DNA of 64,000 nt from the NCBI GenBank assembly GCA_030424865.1, contig JAUHVR010000001.1, positions 1 through 64,000 of the forward strand, in the 5' to 3' direction. The notes beneath the pieces are model-generated. The model searched no databases. It worked only from the letters and a program-made list of their open reading frames with translations, and was not told where the DNA came from. Positions 52,742 through 60,198 of this stretch are shown here, in pieces. Each line of letters begins with the position of its first letter. Position 1 is the stretch's first letter. The stretch is from Alphaproteobacteria bacterium (GTDB lineage Bacteria; Pseudomonadota; Alphaproteobacteria; Rhodobacterales; Rhodobacteraceae). The position numbers and the translations under genes were made by a program.

Positions 52742-55027
52742 ATGAACAAGGCGATTACAGACGGAGTGGTCCTGATGCCGACGCCGTTTTCGGCGGGGCT
52801 TGGCGTCTGGGCACGCGGCGATGGCACGCCGGGGTCCGACACCTATGACGGGCTGGCCACCGCGGCTTTTGTGCCCGCGGATCAGGACTTTGGCGGCTGT
52901 CTCGAGGTGCAGAAGACCGACAGCACTCAAAAACTGCGCTACATGGTCCAGACCCCGCTGGAGCCCGGCTGCTACCTGAAAATCACCGCCCGGATCAAGG
53001 CGGTGTCCGGCAACCTGCCCACCGTCCGCATTGCGGGATGGGCGGGCAGCGCCGGTGACACGCATGTCGGGGGGCTGGTCGAGACCGGTCCAGGCACGGC
53101 GCTGACCAGTTATGGCGAGGTGGTCGAGATCAGTGCGATCGTCGGCGCCGGCGACCGGGGCGGCGTCGACATGATCTGGGGCACCACGCCGGTCTATGGG
53201 CACTTTGGGCTGGACCTGACCGGGTCGAACGGCGGTGTTGTGCGGATTGACGACATCCGGATCGAGGACGCGACACATGTCTTTCACCGCGACCTGATGA
53301 ACTGGGTCGACGTGCGGGACTTTGGCGCAATCGGCGACGGGGTGACTGACGACTCGGCTGCTTTTGCTGCCGCAGACGCCGCGGCGAATGGCCGTCGCCT
53401 GCTTGTGTCCGAGGGCACCTATCACCTCGCCACCAGTGTGACCCTGAATGCGCGTGTGCAGTTCGAAGGCACCGTGACCATGCCCGACAGCGCAATCTTT
53501 ACGCTGCCGCTGGACTTCGATCTTCCGACCTATATCGACGCATTTGGCGACGAGGAACTGGCCTTCAAGAAAGCCTTCCAGGCCCTCTTGAACAATGCCG
53601 ATCATGAAAGTCTGGACCTGGGGGGGCGCCGGATTTCGATCACCGGGCCAATCGACTTGCAAGCGGCCGTGCCCAACCGCACCAGCTTTGCACAACGCCG
53701 GGTGATCCGAAACGGGCAACTGCGGGCCGAGAGCTCTTCGAACTGGGACCCGGACGTGGTGACAAGCACCGCGACCTACAACGGAAATGACAAGACGCGC
53801 CTGACAAATGTGACCAACGTCGCAAACGTCCCGGTTGGTGCGCTTGTCGAAGGCAGTGGGGTCGGGCGCGAAGTCTACGTGAAGGCTAAGAACGTTGGGG
53901 CGCAGGAAATCACCCTGTCCGAGGCCTTGTACGATGCGGATGGCACGCAGCAATACACCTTCACCCGGTTCAAGTACATTCTGGATTTCAGCGGGTTCGA
54001 GAACCTGCAGGATTTCACCATCACCGATGTGGAATTCCAGTGCCAGGAAGAGGCCAGCGGCATCCTGATCGCGCCCGAAGGCAGCATCATGCAAATCCGT
54101 GACTGCATCTTCAACCGGCCGGGCCATCGCGGGATCACCTCTCATGGGGGTGGATGCCAGGGCATGCTGATCGACCGCTGCAACTTCATCAGTGCCGAGA
54201 ACGGTCTGTTGACCCAGAACCGTCAGAGCGTCGCGATCACGGGCAATTCAAACGACATCAAGCTGCGCAACAACCGCGCCTCGCAATTCAAGCACTTTGC
54301 GGTGCTCAGCGGGTCGTACAACATGATCATCGGCAACCATTTCTTCCAAGGCGACAGTGCCAACAGCGGGTTGCGCTCGGCGGGCATCGTGCTGGCGCTG
54401 CGGTCCTGTCATGCGACGATCACCGGCAACTACATCGACAACTGCAGCATCGAGTGGACCAACGAGCGTGAGCCTGACCCCGACTTTTCCAGCGGCTTCG
54501 GGTTTGCTGGACTGACCGTGAACAACAACGTGTTCCTGTGTTCGCACGTGGCGGACTGGTTTTCGTTCCTGATCGTCAAGCCGCACGGCACGGGGCATTT
54601 CATCAACGGACTGAACGTCTCTGGTAATGCATTCCGTGGGGTCGGGGTCACGATCAACCGTGTCGAGCGGGTCGATACCAGCTTTGCCAATCTTGATCAC
54701 GACAAGGCCAAGAAGATCACCTTCACGGGCAACACCTTCCACAACGTGGAAAACGGGTGTTCGAACCCGCTGACGGTGACGCATACGCAGAACAGCGCTG
54801 CCTCGACCTGGACCGTGGGCACCGACAGCCGGCTGGCGTTCAACGGCCACGCGCAAGAGGTCGAGGGTCTGGCCCTGCGCGGCCAGATCCGCAACAGTTC
54901 GAACGTCCGGCAATATGATGCCCCCTATACGCTGACCCAGCAGGGATCGGGCAACAACGACGTACATGTGATCTTTCCCACAGCCGTGACCGGTGAGGTC
55001 ACCCTGTCGATCCGCGCCGACGACTGA
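52742..55027 (+). CDS. Large right-handed beta-helix protein (pectate-lyase-3 / GH28-related)
   Basis: This 761-residue protein has no signal peptide. After an N-terminal beta-domain (MNKAITDGVVLMPTPFSAGLGVWARGDG), it carries the Pectate_lyase_3 opening VDVRDFGAIGDGVTDDSAAFAAAD near residue 190. A long run of Asn/Gly-rich coils follows (NDIKLRNNRASQFKHFAVLSGSYNMIIGNHFF, ATITGNYIDNCSIEW, NGLNVSGNAFRGVGVTINRV) forming a parallel beta-helix. The lack of an export signal and the general design resemble phage or gene-transfer-agent spike proteins as much as secreted carbohydrate-active enzymes. No catalytic residues could be assigned. Confidence 0.8.
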   Translation: MNKAITDGVVLMPTPFSAGLGVWARGDGTPGSDTYDGLATAAFVPADQDFGGCLEVQKTDSTQKLRYMVQTPLEPGCYLKITARIKAVSGNLPTVRIAGWAGSAGDTHVGGLVETGPGTALTSYGEVVEISAIVGAGDRGGVDMIWGTTPVYGHFGLDLTGSNGGVVRIDDIRIEDATHVFHRDLMNWVDVRDFGAIGDGVTDDSAAFAAADAAANGRRLLVSEGTYHLATSVTLNARVQFEGTVTMPDSAIFTLPLDFDLPTYIDAFGDEELAFKKAFQALLNNADHESLDLGGRRISITGPIDLQAAVPNRTSFAQRRVIRNGQLRAESSSNWDPDVVTSTATYNGNDKTRLTNVTNVANVPVGALVEGSGVGREVYVKAKNVGAQEITLSEALYDADGTQQYTFTRFKYILDFSGFENLQDFTITDVEFQCQEEASGILIAPEGSIMQIRDCIFNRPGHRGITSHGGGCQGMLIDRCNFISAENGLLTQNRQSVAITGNSNDIKLRNNRASQFKHFAVLSGSYNMIIGNHFFQGDSANSGLRSAGIVLALRSCHATITGNYIDNCSIEWTNEREPDPDFSSGFGFAGLTVNNNVFLCSHVADWFSFLIVKPHGTGHFINGLNVSGNAFRGVGVTINRVERVDTSFANLDHDKAKKITFTGNTFHNVENGCSNPLTVTHTQNSAASTWTVGTDSRLAFNGHAQEVEGLALRGQIRNSSNVRQYDAPYTLTQQGSGNNDVHVIFPTAVTGEVTLSIRADD

Positions 55028-55049
55028 ACCGGGGGCATGTGGCGCCGGA

Positions 55050-55709
55050 TCAGAAGTGGTGCCACATGCCTATCTTGAGGCCGAGTTCGTTGTCGCTTTT
55101 CAGTCCGACAGTGGCGCCGATCTCGAACATGCGGCCCTTGTTCAGGTCGATGACCCACGACGGCGCAAAACGCGCAAATGCAGCCTGACCGTGCGGCTTG
55201 CCGGATTGGATCTGCAAGATCCACTTGTTGCCGCCGGGCATCGACCGACCAAAGGTTATGTCGGCCTTGACGTCCGTTTCCCAGGTGTTCACCGCAACCT
55301 CGGCCACGGTGTCCACTGAAAACCAGCCGCTGCCACGCCGAGCGGCAAAGCCATAGCCCAGGCTCAGGCCGGGCCGCACGACCGCGGCCCCGTCGATCTT
55401 TCCGGCACCGAGATCGAGGGCAACCTTCATTCCGGTGTCCCGGTTTCGAAGCGGGTAGCGCACAAAGACCACGGTCTTGCCCGCGCCGGAAACCGAGCGG
55501 CCCGCGTCCAGACCCAATGTCACCTGTGGTGTGAGCCCGTATTCCAGGTAAAGCGTGTAATACTGCGACGGCGTGTCCAGCGGCCATTGGCCCCGTGGCC
55601 AGGCCAGCCGGACAGCCGTGCTGGCAAACCAGGTGCCCTTGTCACGCGGCCATGCGCCAGCGCTGGCCTGCGCGCCCAGAAGCATCAGGATCAGAAAGAG
55701 GCGGATCAC
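55050..55709 (-). CDS. Exported protein, likely outer-membrane beta-barrel
   Basis: This 219-residue protein has a signal peptide (MIRLFLILMLLGAQASA) and alternating amphipathic strands (YYTLYLEYGLTPQVTLGLDAGRS, TVVFVRYPL, VKVALDL-type, MFEIGATVGLKSDNELGLKIGMWHHF). It ends in an aromatic C-terminal Phe, as outer-membrane barrels do. Function unknown. It is convergent with the beta-helix gene, 22 bp apart. Confidence 0.65.
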   Translation of the reverse strand: MIRLFLILMLLGAQASAGAWPRDKGTWFASTAVRLAWPRGQWPLDTPSQYYTLYLEYGLTPQVTLGLDAGRSVSGAGKTVVFVRYPLRNRDTGMKVALDLGAGKIDGAAVVRPGLSLGYGFAARRGSGWFSVDTVAEVAVNTWETDVKADITFGRSMPGGNKWILQIQSGKPHGQAAFARFAPSWVIDLNKGRMFEIGATVGLKSDNELGLKIGMWHHF

Positions 55710-55870
55710 GGCAGCCCTCCCAACCCGCAGGACTCTGCGACTGGCTGGTTAATACATTCTTAATGTTATCGAGAAGCGCATGCCGCAGGGCAGAAAGTTC
55801 CCCGGCGTTATGGTCATTTCGCTCTTGCAGTTGCAGAATGCTGCAATTGCAAAAGGGAATCGGTGACGAC

Positions 55871-56500
55871 ATGGCAGGATCGGTGATCACAGTGGCCCAG
55901 CAAAAGGGCGGGTCAGGGAAAACCACCGTCTCGGCCAACCTCGCGATGGGCTTTCGGGCGGCCGGCAAGACCGTCGCCCTGGTCGACATCGACCCACAGG
56001 GCAGCCTGGGTCGTTGGTTCATGACCCGGCTCGAGGCCGGGATGGATTGCGAAGGAATGGATTTTGCCACCTCTTCGGCCTGGGGGATCACGTACGAGTG
56101 CCGCAAGCTGGCCGAAAGCCACGATATTGTCATCGTCGACACCCCTCCCAAAGCCGACAGCGACCTGCGTCCGGCATTGCGGGTCGCCGACCTTGTGATC
56201 GTGCCGGTCTCGATGAGCCATGTCGATATCTGGGCCACCGAAGGTGTGCTGGATCTGGCGCGTCGCGAGAACAAGTTGGCGCTTGTCGTCATGAATCGCG
56301 CGCGTGCGGGCACGCGACTGAATGCGGACGTGGCCCAGGCCGCGCAAGAGCTTGAGGCGCAACTGGCCGTTGCCCAGCTGGGCAACCGCGTGATCTTTGC
56401 CGAGGCGCTGGGCCAGGGGAAAGGCGCCAACGAAGGCCCCAAGGGCCCCGCGCGCGAGGAGGTTGCCGCCCTGACCGCCGAGGTCGACTCCCTTCTTTAA
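55871..56500 (+). CDS. ParA/MinD-like ATPase (short form)
   Basis: This 209-residue protein has the deviant Walker A of the ParA family (AQQKGGSGKTTVSANLA), VALVDIDPQGSLGRWF and the Walker B-like VIVDTPPKADSD. It lacks an N-terminal DNA-binding domain and has no parB gene beside it. It is an orphan ParA of the kind that positions protein complexes or acts in chromosome-linked roles. ATG 55871 is chosen because it directly precedes the family N-terminus. Confidence 0.85.
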   Translation: MAGSVITVAQQKGGSGKTTVSANLAMGFRAAGKTVALVDIDPQGSLGRWFMTRLEAGMDCEGMDFATSSAWGITYECRKLAESHDIVIVDTPPKADSDLRPALRVADLVIVPVSMSHVDIWATEGVLDLARRENKLALVVMNRARAGTRLNADVAQAAQELEAQLAVAQLGNRVIFAEALGQGKGANEGPKGPAREEVAALTAEVDSLL

Positions 56501-56586
56501 GGGCCGGACCCCAGGGGATTTTCCAAAGCCGCCCTTGAATGCGCCGCCCACCGTGCGACAGTGGGGACAGCAATGGAGGACCTCAC

Positions 56587-56904
56587 ATGCCAAACATCAC
56601 CTTTCCCAGCAAAGGCCAGACCGTCATCACCACGTTCGAGATGACCCCCGGCACCTGCCAGGATCTGCTCGAGGCGCTGACTGACGCCTATGAAACCTTC
56701 ATTTCCAAGCAACCGGGCTTCATCGCTGCGGGCCTCCACGTGAACGATGCCCAGACAAGGATCGCCAACTATTCCCAATGGGAACGGCGCGAAGATTTTC
56801 AGGCGATGTTGCGCACGCCAGAGATGCGAGAGCGCAACAGGCGCATCAATGAGTTGTGCCGAAGCTTTGAGCCGGTGATGTATGACGTCGCTGCCGTCTT
56901 CTGA
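56587..56904 (+). CDS. Antibiotic biosynthesis monooxygenase (ABM)-domain protein
   Basis: This 105-residue dimeric ferredoxin-like protein has TVITTFEMTPGTCQDLLEAL, KQPGFIAAGLHVNDAQTRIANYSQWERREDFQAML. Family members include haem-degrading and quinol monooxygenases as well as proteins of unknown role. No catalytic residue can be fixed. The start is ATG 56587. Confidence 0.8.
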   Translation: MPNITFPSKGQTVITTFEMTPGTCQDLLEALTDAYETFISKQPGFIAAGLHVNDAQTRIANYSQWERREDFQAMLRTPEMRERNRRINELCRSFEPVMYDVAAVF

Positions 56905-56977
56905 TCAGGATCAAGGAAGCCCTTTTTCAGGGGACCTAAAGTGAACGGCACAACGACCTGAGGAGGAGGTGCCGTTC

Positions 56978-57385
56978 ATGTACAAGAATATCCTAGTCCC
57001 GATCGCCTTTGACGATGACGACCGCGCAGCACAGGCCATCGAGGTGGCCCAGGCCCTGTCCGAAAGTGGTGCGAAGATCACCCTGTTGCACGTGATCGAA
57101 CAAGTTCCGTCCTATGTCGTGTCCTATCTGCCGCAGGAGTACATGGCCGAATCTCGCAAGGCCATTCAGGCCGAGATCTCCGACTTGGCGGCCCCGATTG
57201 AAAACGGGTCAGGTGTCGTGGTGGATGGCCACAGCGGTCGCACCATTCTGGACTATGCCAAAGAGGCCGAGATTGATTGCATCGTCATTGCATCGCACCG
57301 ACCCGGCATGCAGGACTTGCTGATCGGATCGACGGCCGCCTACGTGGTGCGCCACGCCGCCTGCGCCGTTCATGTGATGCGATAG
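56978..57385 (+). CDS. Universal stress protein (UspA family)
   Basis: This 135-residue protein starts MYKNILVPIAFDDDDRAAQAIEVAQ and has the nucleotide-binding G-2X-G-9X-G(S/T) segment near its end (HRPGMQDLLIGSTAAYVVRHAACAVHVMR). It is preceded by an exceptionally strong AGGAGGAGGT site at 56961-56970. It probably binds ATP and is induced by stress. It is monocistronic. Confidence 0.9.
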   Translation: MYKNILVPIAFDDDDRAAQAIEVAQALSESGAKITLLHVIEQVPSYVVSYLPQEYMAESRKAIQAEISDLAAPIENGSGVVVDGHSGRTILDYAKEAEIDCIVIASHRPGMQDLLIGSTAAYVVRHAACAVHVMR

Positions 57386-57454
57386 CAGAGAAACCGTTCG
57401 CCTCGAATCCGGGGCGTACGTCCTGGCGATCTACTTGTCCGGCTGCAGGTCGGT

Positions 57455-57949
57455 CTACTTGCCGAACCGTGCGCGTGTGACGGTGACACCGCCCAGAGTG
57501 CCGCGTTCGACGGTGAACAGATCACCGTATTCCAAGGGCGCCGGATCTTCGGCGTTCAGGCTTTCCCAGATATCGGCCAGGTTGCCCTTGTTGCCGACCC
57601 AGACGATCGTCTTGCCCTCGCTTCCGTCGACAAGGCGCCGTGCAATGTTGTCGTAGGGAATGCGCGTGACCGATAGGGATCGCGCCTCGGCCAGGGGGGC
57701 CGCCGTATCAAGGTTGCGCTGGATGTTGGGTGAATAGATTGCGTCGATATGCACACCCTCAAGCGCGTCAACCAATGCCTTTGCGCGGGCAATCCCCTCC
57801 CGGCTCAACTCTTCGCCGTTCCGGTCGGCGTGGCGCAGGACGATCAGCTTGGTGTCCTTTGGGATCGTGACCCGTTCCGGATCAAGCGCGCATCCCGTCA
57901 GGACCGCAAAGGACAGGGCCATCAGGCCAAGGTGTCTGCGAGAAATCAT
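57455..57949 (-). CDS. Histidine-phosphatase-superfamily lipoprotein
   Basis: This 164-residue protein has a lipoprotein signal (LSFAVLTGCALD, lipobox LTGC). A phosphoglycerate-mutase-like core follows with the RHA variant of the catalytic RHG motif (LIVLRHADRNGEELSREGIARAKALVDAL), AIYSPNIQRNLDTAAPLAE and an IVWVGNKGN segment where the second His (usually GHG/GHS) is replaced by GNKGN. The missing second catalytic His argues against normal phosphatase activity. Confidence 0.75.
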   Translation of the reverse strand: MISRRHLGLMALSFAVLTGCALDPERVTIPKDTKLIVLRHADRNGEELSREGIARAKALVDALEGVHIDAIYSPNIQRNLDTAAPLAEARSLSVTRIPYDNIARRLVDGSEGKTIVWVGNKGNLADIWESLNAEDPAPLEYGDLFTVERGTLGGVTVTRARFGK

Positions 57950-58051
57950 GATTTTTGCCCCTCATCGCTTTTGTTCATCACGATAGTCGGTCAGACTGGG
58001 TCCAACAACAGGCAGGACGACGTCTGGCTCGAAAAACAAGGGAATTGGATC

Positions 58052-58456
58052 ATGGTAGATGAAATCGGACCCCGCGGAGAGCTGACATTGCGCACTCTGG
58101 CAATGCCTGCGGACGTGAACGTGAATGGCGATATCTTTGGGGGATGGGTCCTGAGCCAAATGGACATCGCCGCCGGGATCGTCGGCGGCAAGCGGGCGCA
58201 GGGCAGGGTGGCGACAATTGCCATTGATGCGATGAAGTTCATCCGTCCGGTCAAGGTCGGCGATGTCTTGTGCATCTATGCGAATGTGGACCGGGTCGGA
58301 AACAGCTCGATGGGCATCGGGCTCGAAGCCTGGGTGCTGCGCGATCGGTTCGGCCAGCGTGAAAAGGTGACCGAAGCCACGTTCACCTTTGTGGCCATCG
58401 ATGCGGACGGGCGTCCGCGTCCGGTCCCGCCCGAGGTCAGCGACGACGAGGCGTAA
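58052..58456 (+). CDS. Acyl-CoA thioesterase, YciA-like hotdog protein
   Basis: This 134-residue hotdog-fold protein has MPADVNVNGDIFGGWVLSQMDIAAGI, the catalytic NGDIFGG/D motif of YciA-type thioesterases, then IDAMKFIRPVKVGDVLCIYANVDRVG and EATFTFVAIDADGRPRPVPPE. It hydrolyses acyl-CoA to the free acid, substrate range unknown. Its last 20 bp overlap the convergent membrane-protein gene. Confidence 0.9.
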   Translation: MVDEIGPRGELTLRTLAMPADVNVNGDIFGGWVLSQMDIAAGIVGGKRAQGRVATIAIDAMKFIRPVKVGDVLCIYANVDRVGNSSMGIGLEAWVLRDRFGQREKVTEATFTFVAIDADGRPRPVPPEVSDDEA

Positions 58457-58808
58457 GAACCAGGGTCAGGATGGCTGCGGTGCAGGCGGTGGTTGCGATC
58501 CAGCCAAAGTACCAGAAGCGTCCGGCCAGAGTATCCTCTGCAAAGGACGCGGCAAAGCGGACCTTGCCGAAATGGGCTGCTGCGAGGCTTGCAATCAGCA
58601 AAGCCGCTGCGGCCAGCAACCAGCGGGTGCGTCGGTCGGTCAGCCGGGCCAGTGCTGCGGCCAGGACGGCACCGACGGGTGCTCCGATCAGCGCGACGGT
58701 CTGATCCCACCAGGGGTGGGCGCCAAGCGCGCCGGACAGACCGGCATAGGCAAGCGCGATGATCACCGCGGAACCCAGAATGGGCGCAATCAGAGCGCCG
58801 AGGCTCAA
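58437..58808 (-). CDS. Small four-span membrane protein
   Basis: This 123-residue protein has four hydrophobic spans (ALIAPILGSAVIIALAYAGLSG; TVALIGAPVGAVLAAALA; WLLAAAALLIASLAAAHF; FGWIATTACTAAILTLVLT) and a Arg-rich end. Its start TTG 58808 overlaps the stop of the upstream 34-codon ORF, suggesting coupled translation. Function unknown. Confidence 0.7.
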   Translation of the reverse strand: MSLGALIAPILGSAVIIALAYAGLSGALGAHPWWDQTVALIGAPVGAVLAAALARLTDRRTRWLLAAAALLIASLAAAHFGKVRFAASFAEDTLAGRFWYFGWIATTACTAAILTLVLTPRRR

Positions 58809-58909
58809 AGCGCGGCCCAGTCGGTGAAACGATAGGTGCGGGGCTTGCTGGGTCCGGGCATCGGAGCCCTGGGGGCCTGGGGGCGGGGTTGTGCGTGGCG
58901 TTGGGTCAT
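58805..58909 (-). CDS. Short 34-residue ORF with strong RBS, coupled to the membrane protein
   Basis: ATG 58909 is preceded by ACAGGAGGAAA. The peptide starts MTQRHAQPRPQAPRAPMPG and ends YRFTDWAAL, so it is Pro/Arg-rich with an aromatic tail. Its TGA (58807-58805) overlaps the downstream TTG start. The RBS quality and stop-start overlap support translation; it may act as a leader peptide or a small protein. I recognise no family with certainty. Confidence 0.55.
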   Translation of the reverse strand: MTQRHAQPRPQAPRAPMPGPSKPRTYRFTDWAAL

Positions 58910-59090
58910 CGGGGTTTTCCTCCTGTTTTCAAAGGTGGGACAAACAGCCGGCCTTCGGTAGTCAGGTTTCACTGACCTTACAGGGATGTGACGGTACGTC
59001 AGATGCGGCGCGCCGCGGGCTTGAACGGGGGCTTGTCATTGTGGCCCGAGCCTTGCAGGTTGCGCCCTGTCAAGATTTGGGGGGACGGAT

Positions 59091-59564
59091 ATGGCGGTGT
59101 TGTTGGCTGGCGTGCTGATGGGGCTTGGCGGAACGATCGCGATGGACCTCTGGGCCGAGATCCTGGCGCGCGGGTTTGGTCAGACGCGCCCGAATTGGGG
59201 AAATGTCGGTCGCTGGGCCGCGCAGGTGCCCAAAGGGAAGCTGTTCCATCACAGTATCGAAGATGTGCCGCCGGTCCCCGGCGAGACAGGTGTTGGCTGG
59301 GCTTTGCACTACGGTGTCGGCATTCTCTACGGCGTGATCTGGGCGTTTCTCGCGGGGCCCGGATGGCTGGAGGCCCCCGGATTTGTCTCGGTGTGGCTGT
59401 TTGCCCTGGTCACGATTGCCGCCGGGTGGTTCTTGCTGCAACCGGGTATGGGGCTGGGATGGGCGGCTTCGGCGACGCCTGCCCCATGGAAGGTCCGCGC
59501 GCTTGGGCTGGTGGCGCATACGGTCTTTGGGCTCGGGATGTACAGTGTCGCGCTTTGGCTGTGA
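59091..59564 (+). CDS. DUF2938-family membrane protein
   Basis: This 157-residue protein has about four spans and DUF2938 features: GLGGTIAMDLWAEILAR, FGQTRPNWGNVGRWAAQVPKGKLFHHSIEDVPPVPGE, HYGVGILYGVIWAFL and QPGMGLGWAASATPAPWKVRAL. Function unknown. It ends 11 bp before the first REP palindrome. Confidence 0.85.
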   Translation: MAVLLAGVLMGLGGTIAMDLWAEILARGFGQTRPNWGNVGRWAAQVPKGKLFHHSIEDVPPVPGETGVGWALHYGVGILYGVIWAFLAGPGWLEAPGFVSVWLFALVTIAAGWFLLQPGMGLGWAASATPAPWKVRALGLVAHTVFGLGMYSVALWL

Positions 59565-59574
59565 TGCCGCCTCC

Positions 59575-59596
59575 GTAGGGCGGGGTTTACCCCGCC
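59575..59596 (+). repeat. REP palindrome 1 (GTAG-type), upstream of RAYT
   Basis: GTAG followed by GGCGGGGT-TT-ACCCCGCC, a perfect 8-bp stem with a TT loop. It is in the same orientation as REP 3. Confidence 0.8.
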
Positions 59597-59623
59597 TTAA
59601 CCGTGTCGGGCCAAAGTGCCCAG

Positions 59624-60142
59624 ATGCCCAACTATCGCCGCCGACGCATTCCCGGTGCCTCGGTCTTTTTCACAGTCTGCCTTGCTGATCGCGGAAGTTC
59701 GCTGCTTCTGGAGGAAGTCGACATTCTGCGTCAGGCTGTAAGGGTGACCCGGGAAAGACGACCGTTTCGGATCGACGCCTTTGTCGTCTTGCCAAATCAT
59801 TTGCACGCCGTGTGGACCTTGCCGGATCAGGACCACGACTACTCCCAGCGCTGGGGGGCCATCAAAGCGTATTTTTCCAAGCATGTCAGGCGTTCCGGGC
59901 GGGCGCCTGATGTGCCGGTTCGATCGGTCAGCGGCGGGGTAAACCCCGCCCTACGACGGGGTCACACCGGGATCTGGCAGCAGCGCTTTTGGGAACATCA
60001 CATTCGCAACCGTGAGGATCACGTGGCTCATGTCCGTCTCTGTCTGACCGATCCTGTCAAACACGGGCTGGCCTCGCGGCCCGAGGACTGGCTGCATTCG
60101 TCCATTCATCGCGACATTCGCAACGGCACCTGGACCGCGTAG
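59624..60142 (+). CDS. REP-associated tyrosine transposase (RAYT)
   Basis: This 172-residue HUH-type Y1 transposase-like protein has the His59-X-His61 metal pair in LPNHLHAVWTLP and catalytic Tyr83 in KAYFSKHVRR, then WQQRFWEHHIRNREDH and DPVKHGLASRPEDW typical of RAYTs. RAYTs are thought to mobilise or maintain REP palindromes by single-strand cutting at the GTAG/stem. It is flanked by two REPs and contains a third, inverted, inside its coding sequence (residues about 104-111, GGVNPALR). ATG 59624 starts the family N-terminus PNYRRRRIPGASVFFTVCLADR. Confidence 0.9.
   Translation: MPNYRRRRIPGASVFFTVCLADRGSSLLLEEVDILRQAVRVTRERRPFRIDAFVVLPNHLHAVWTLPDQDHDYSQRWGAIKAYFSKHVRRSGRAPDVPVRSVSGGVNPALRRGHTGIWQQRFWEHHIRNREDHVAHVRLCLTDPVKHGLASRPEDWLHSSIHRDIRNGTWTA
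59933..59954 (-). repeat. REP palindrome 2, inverted, inside the RAYT coding sequence
   Basis: Exact reverse complement of REP 1 and REP 3. It is read in frame as GGVNPALR in the RAYT protein. Confidence 0.85.
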
Positions 60143-60160
60143 GGCGGGGTTTACCCCGCC
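60139..60160 (+). repeat. REP palindrome 3, overlapping the RAYT stop codon
   Basis: Identical to REP 1. The TAG of its GTAG head (60140-60142) is the RAYT stop codon, so the element supplies the gene's termination codon. Confidence 0.85.
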
Positions 60161-60198
60161 GCTCGCGTGGTTCGGCAGGGCAAAGACCTACTACCGGT

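Noticed and set aside
52643-54145. A 500-residue minus-strand open frame
   Set aside because: It is a shadow of the beta-helix gene with low-complexity His/Arg/Val-rich translation and no ribosome site.
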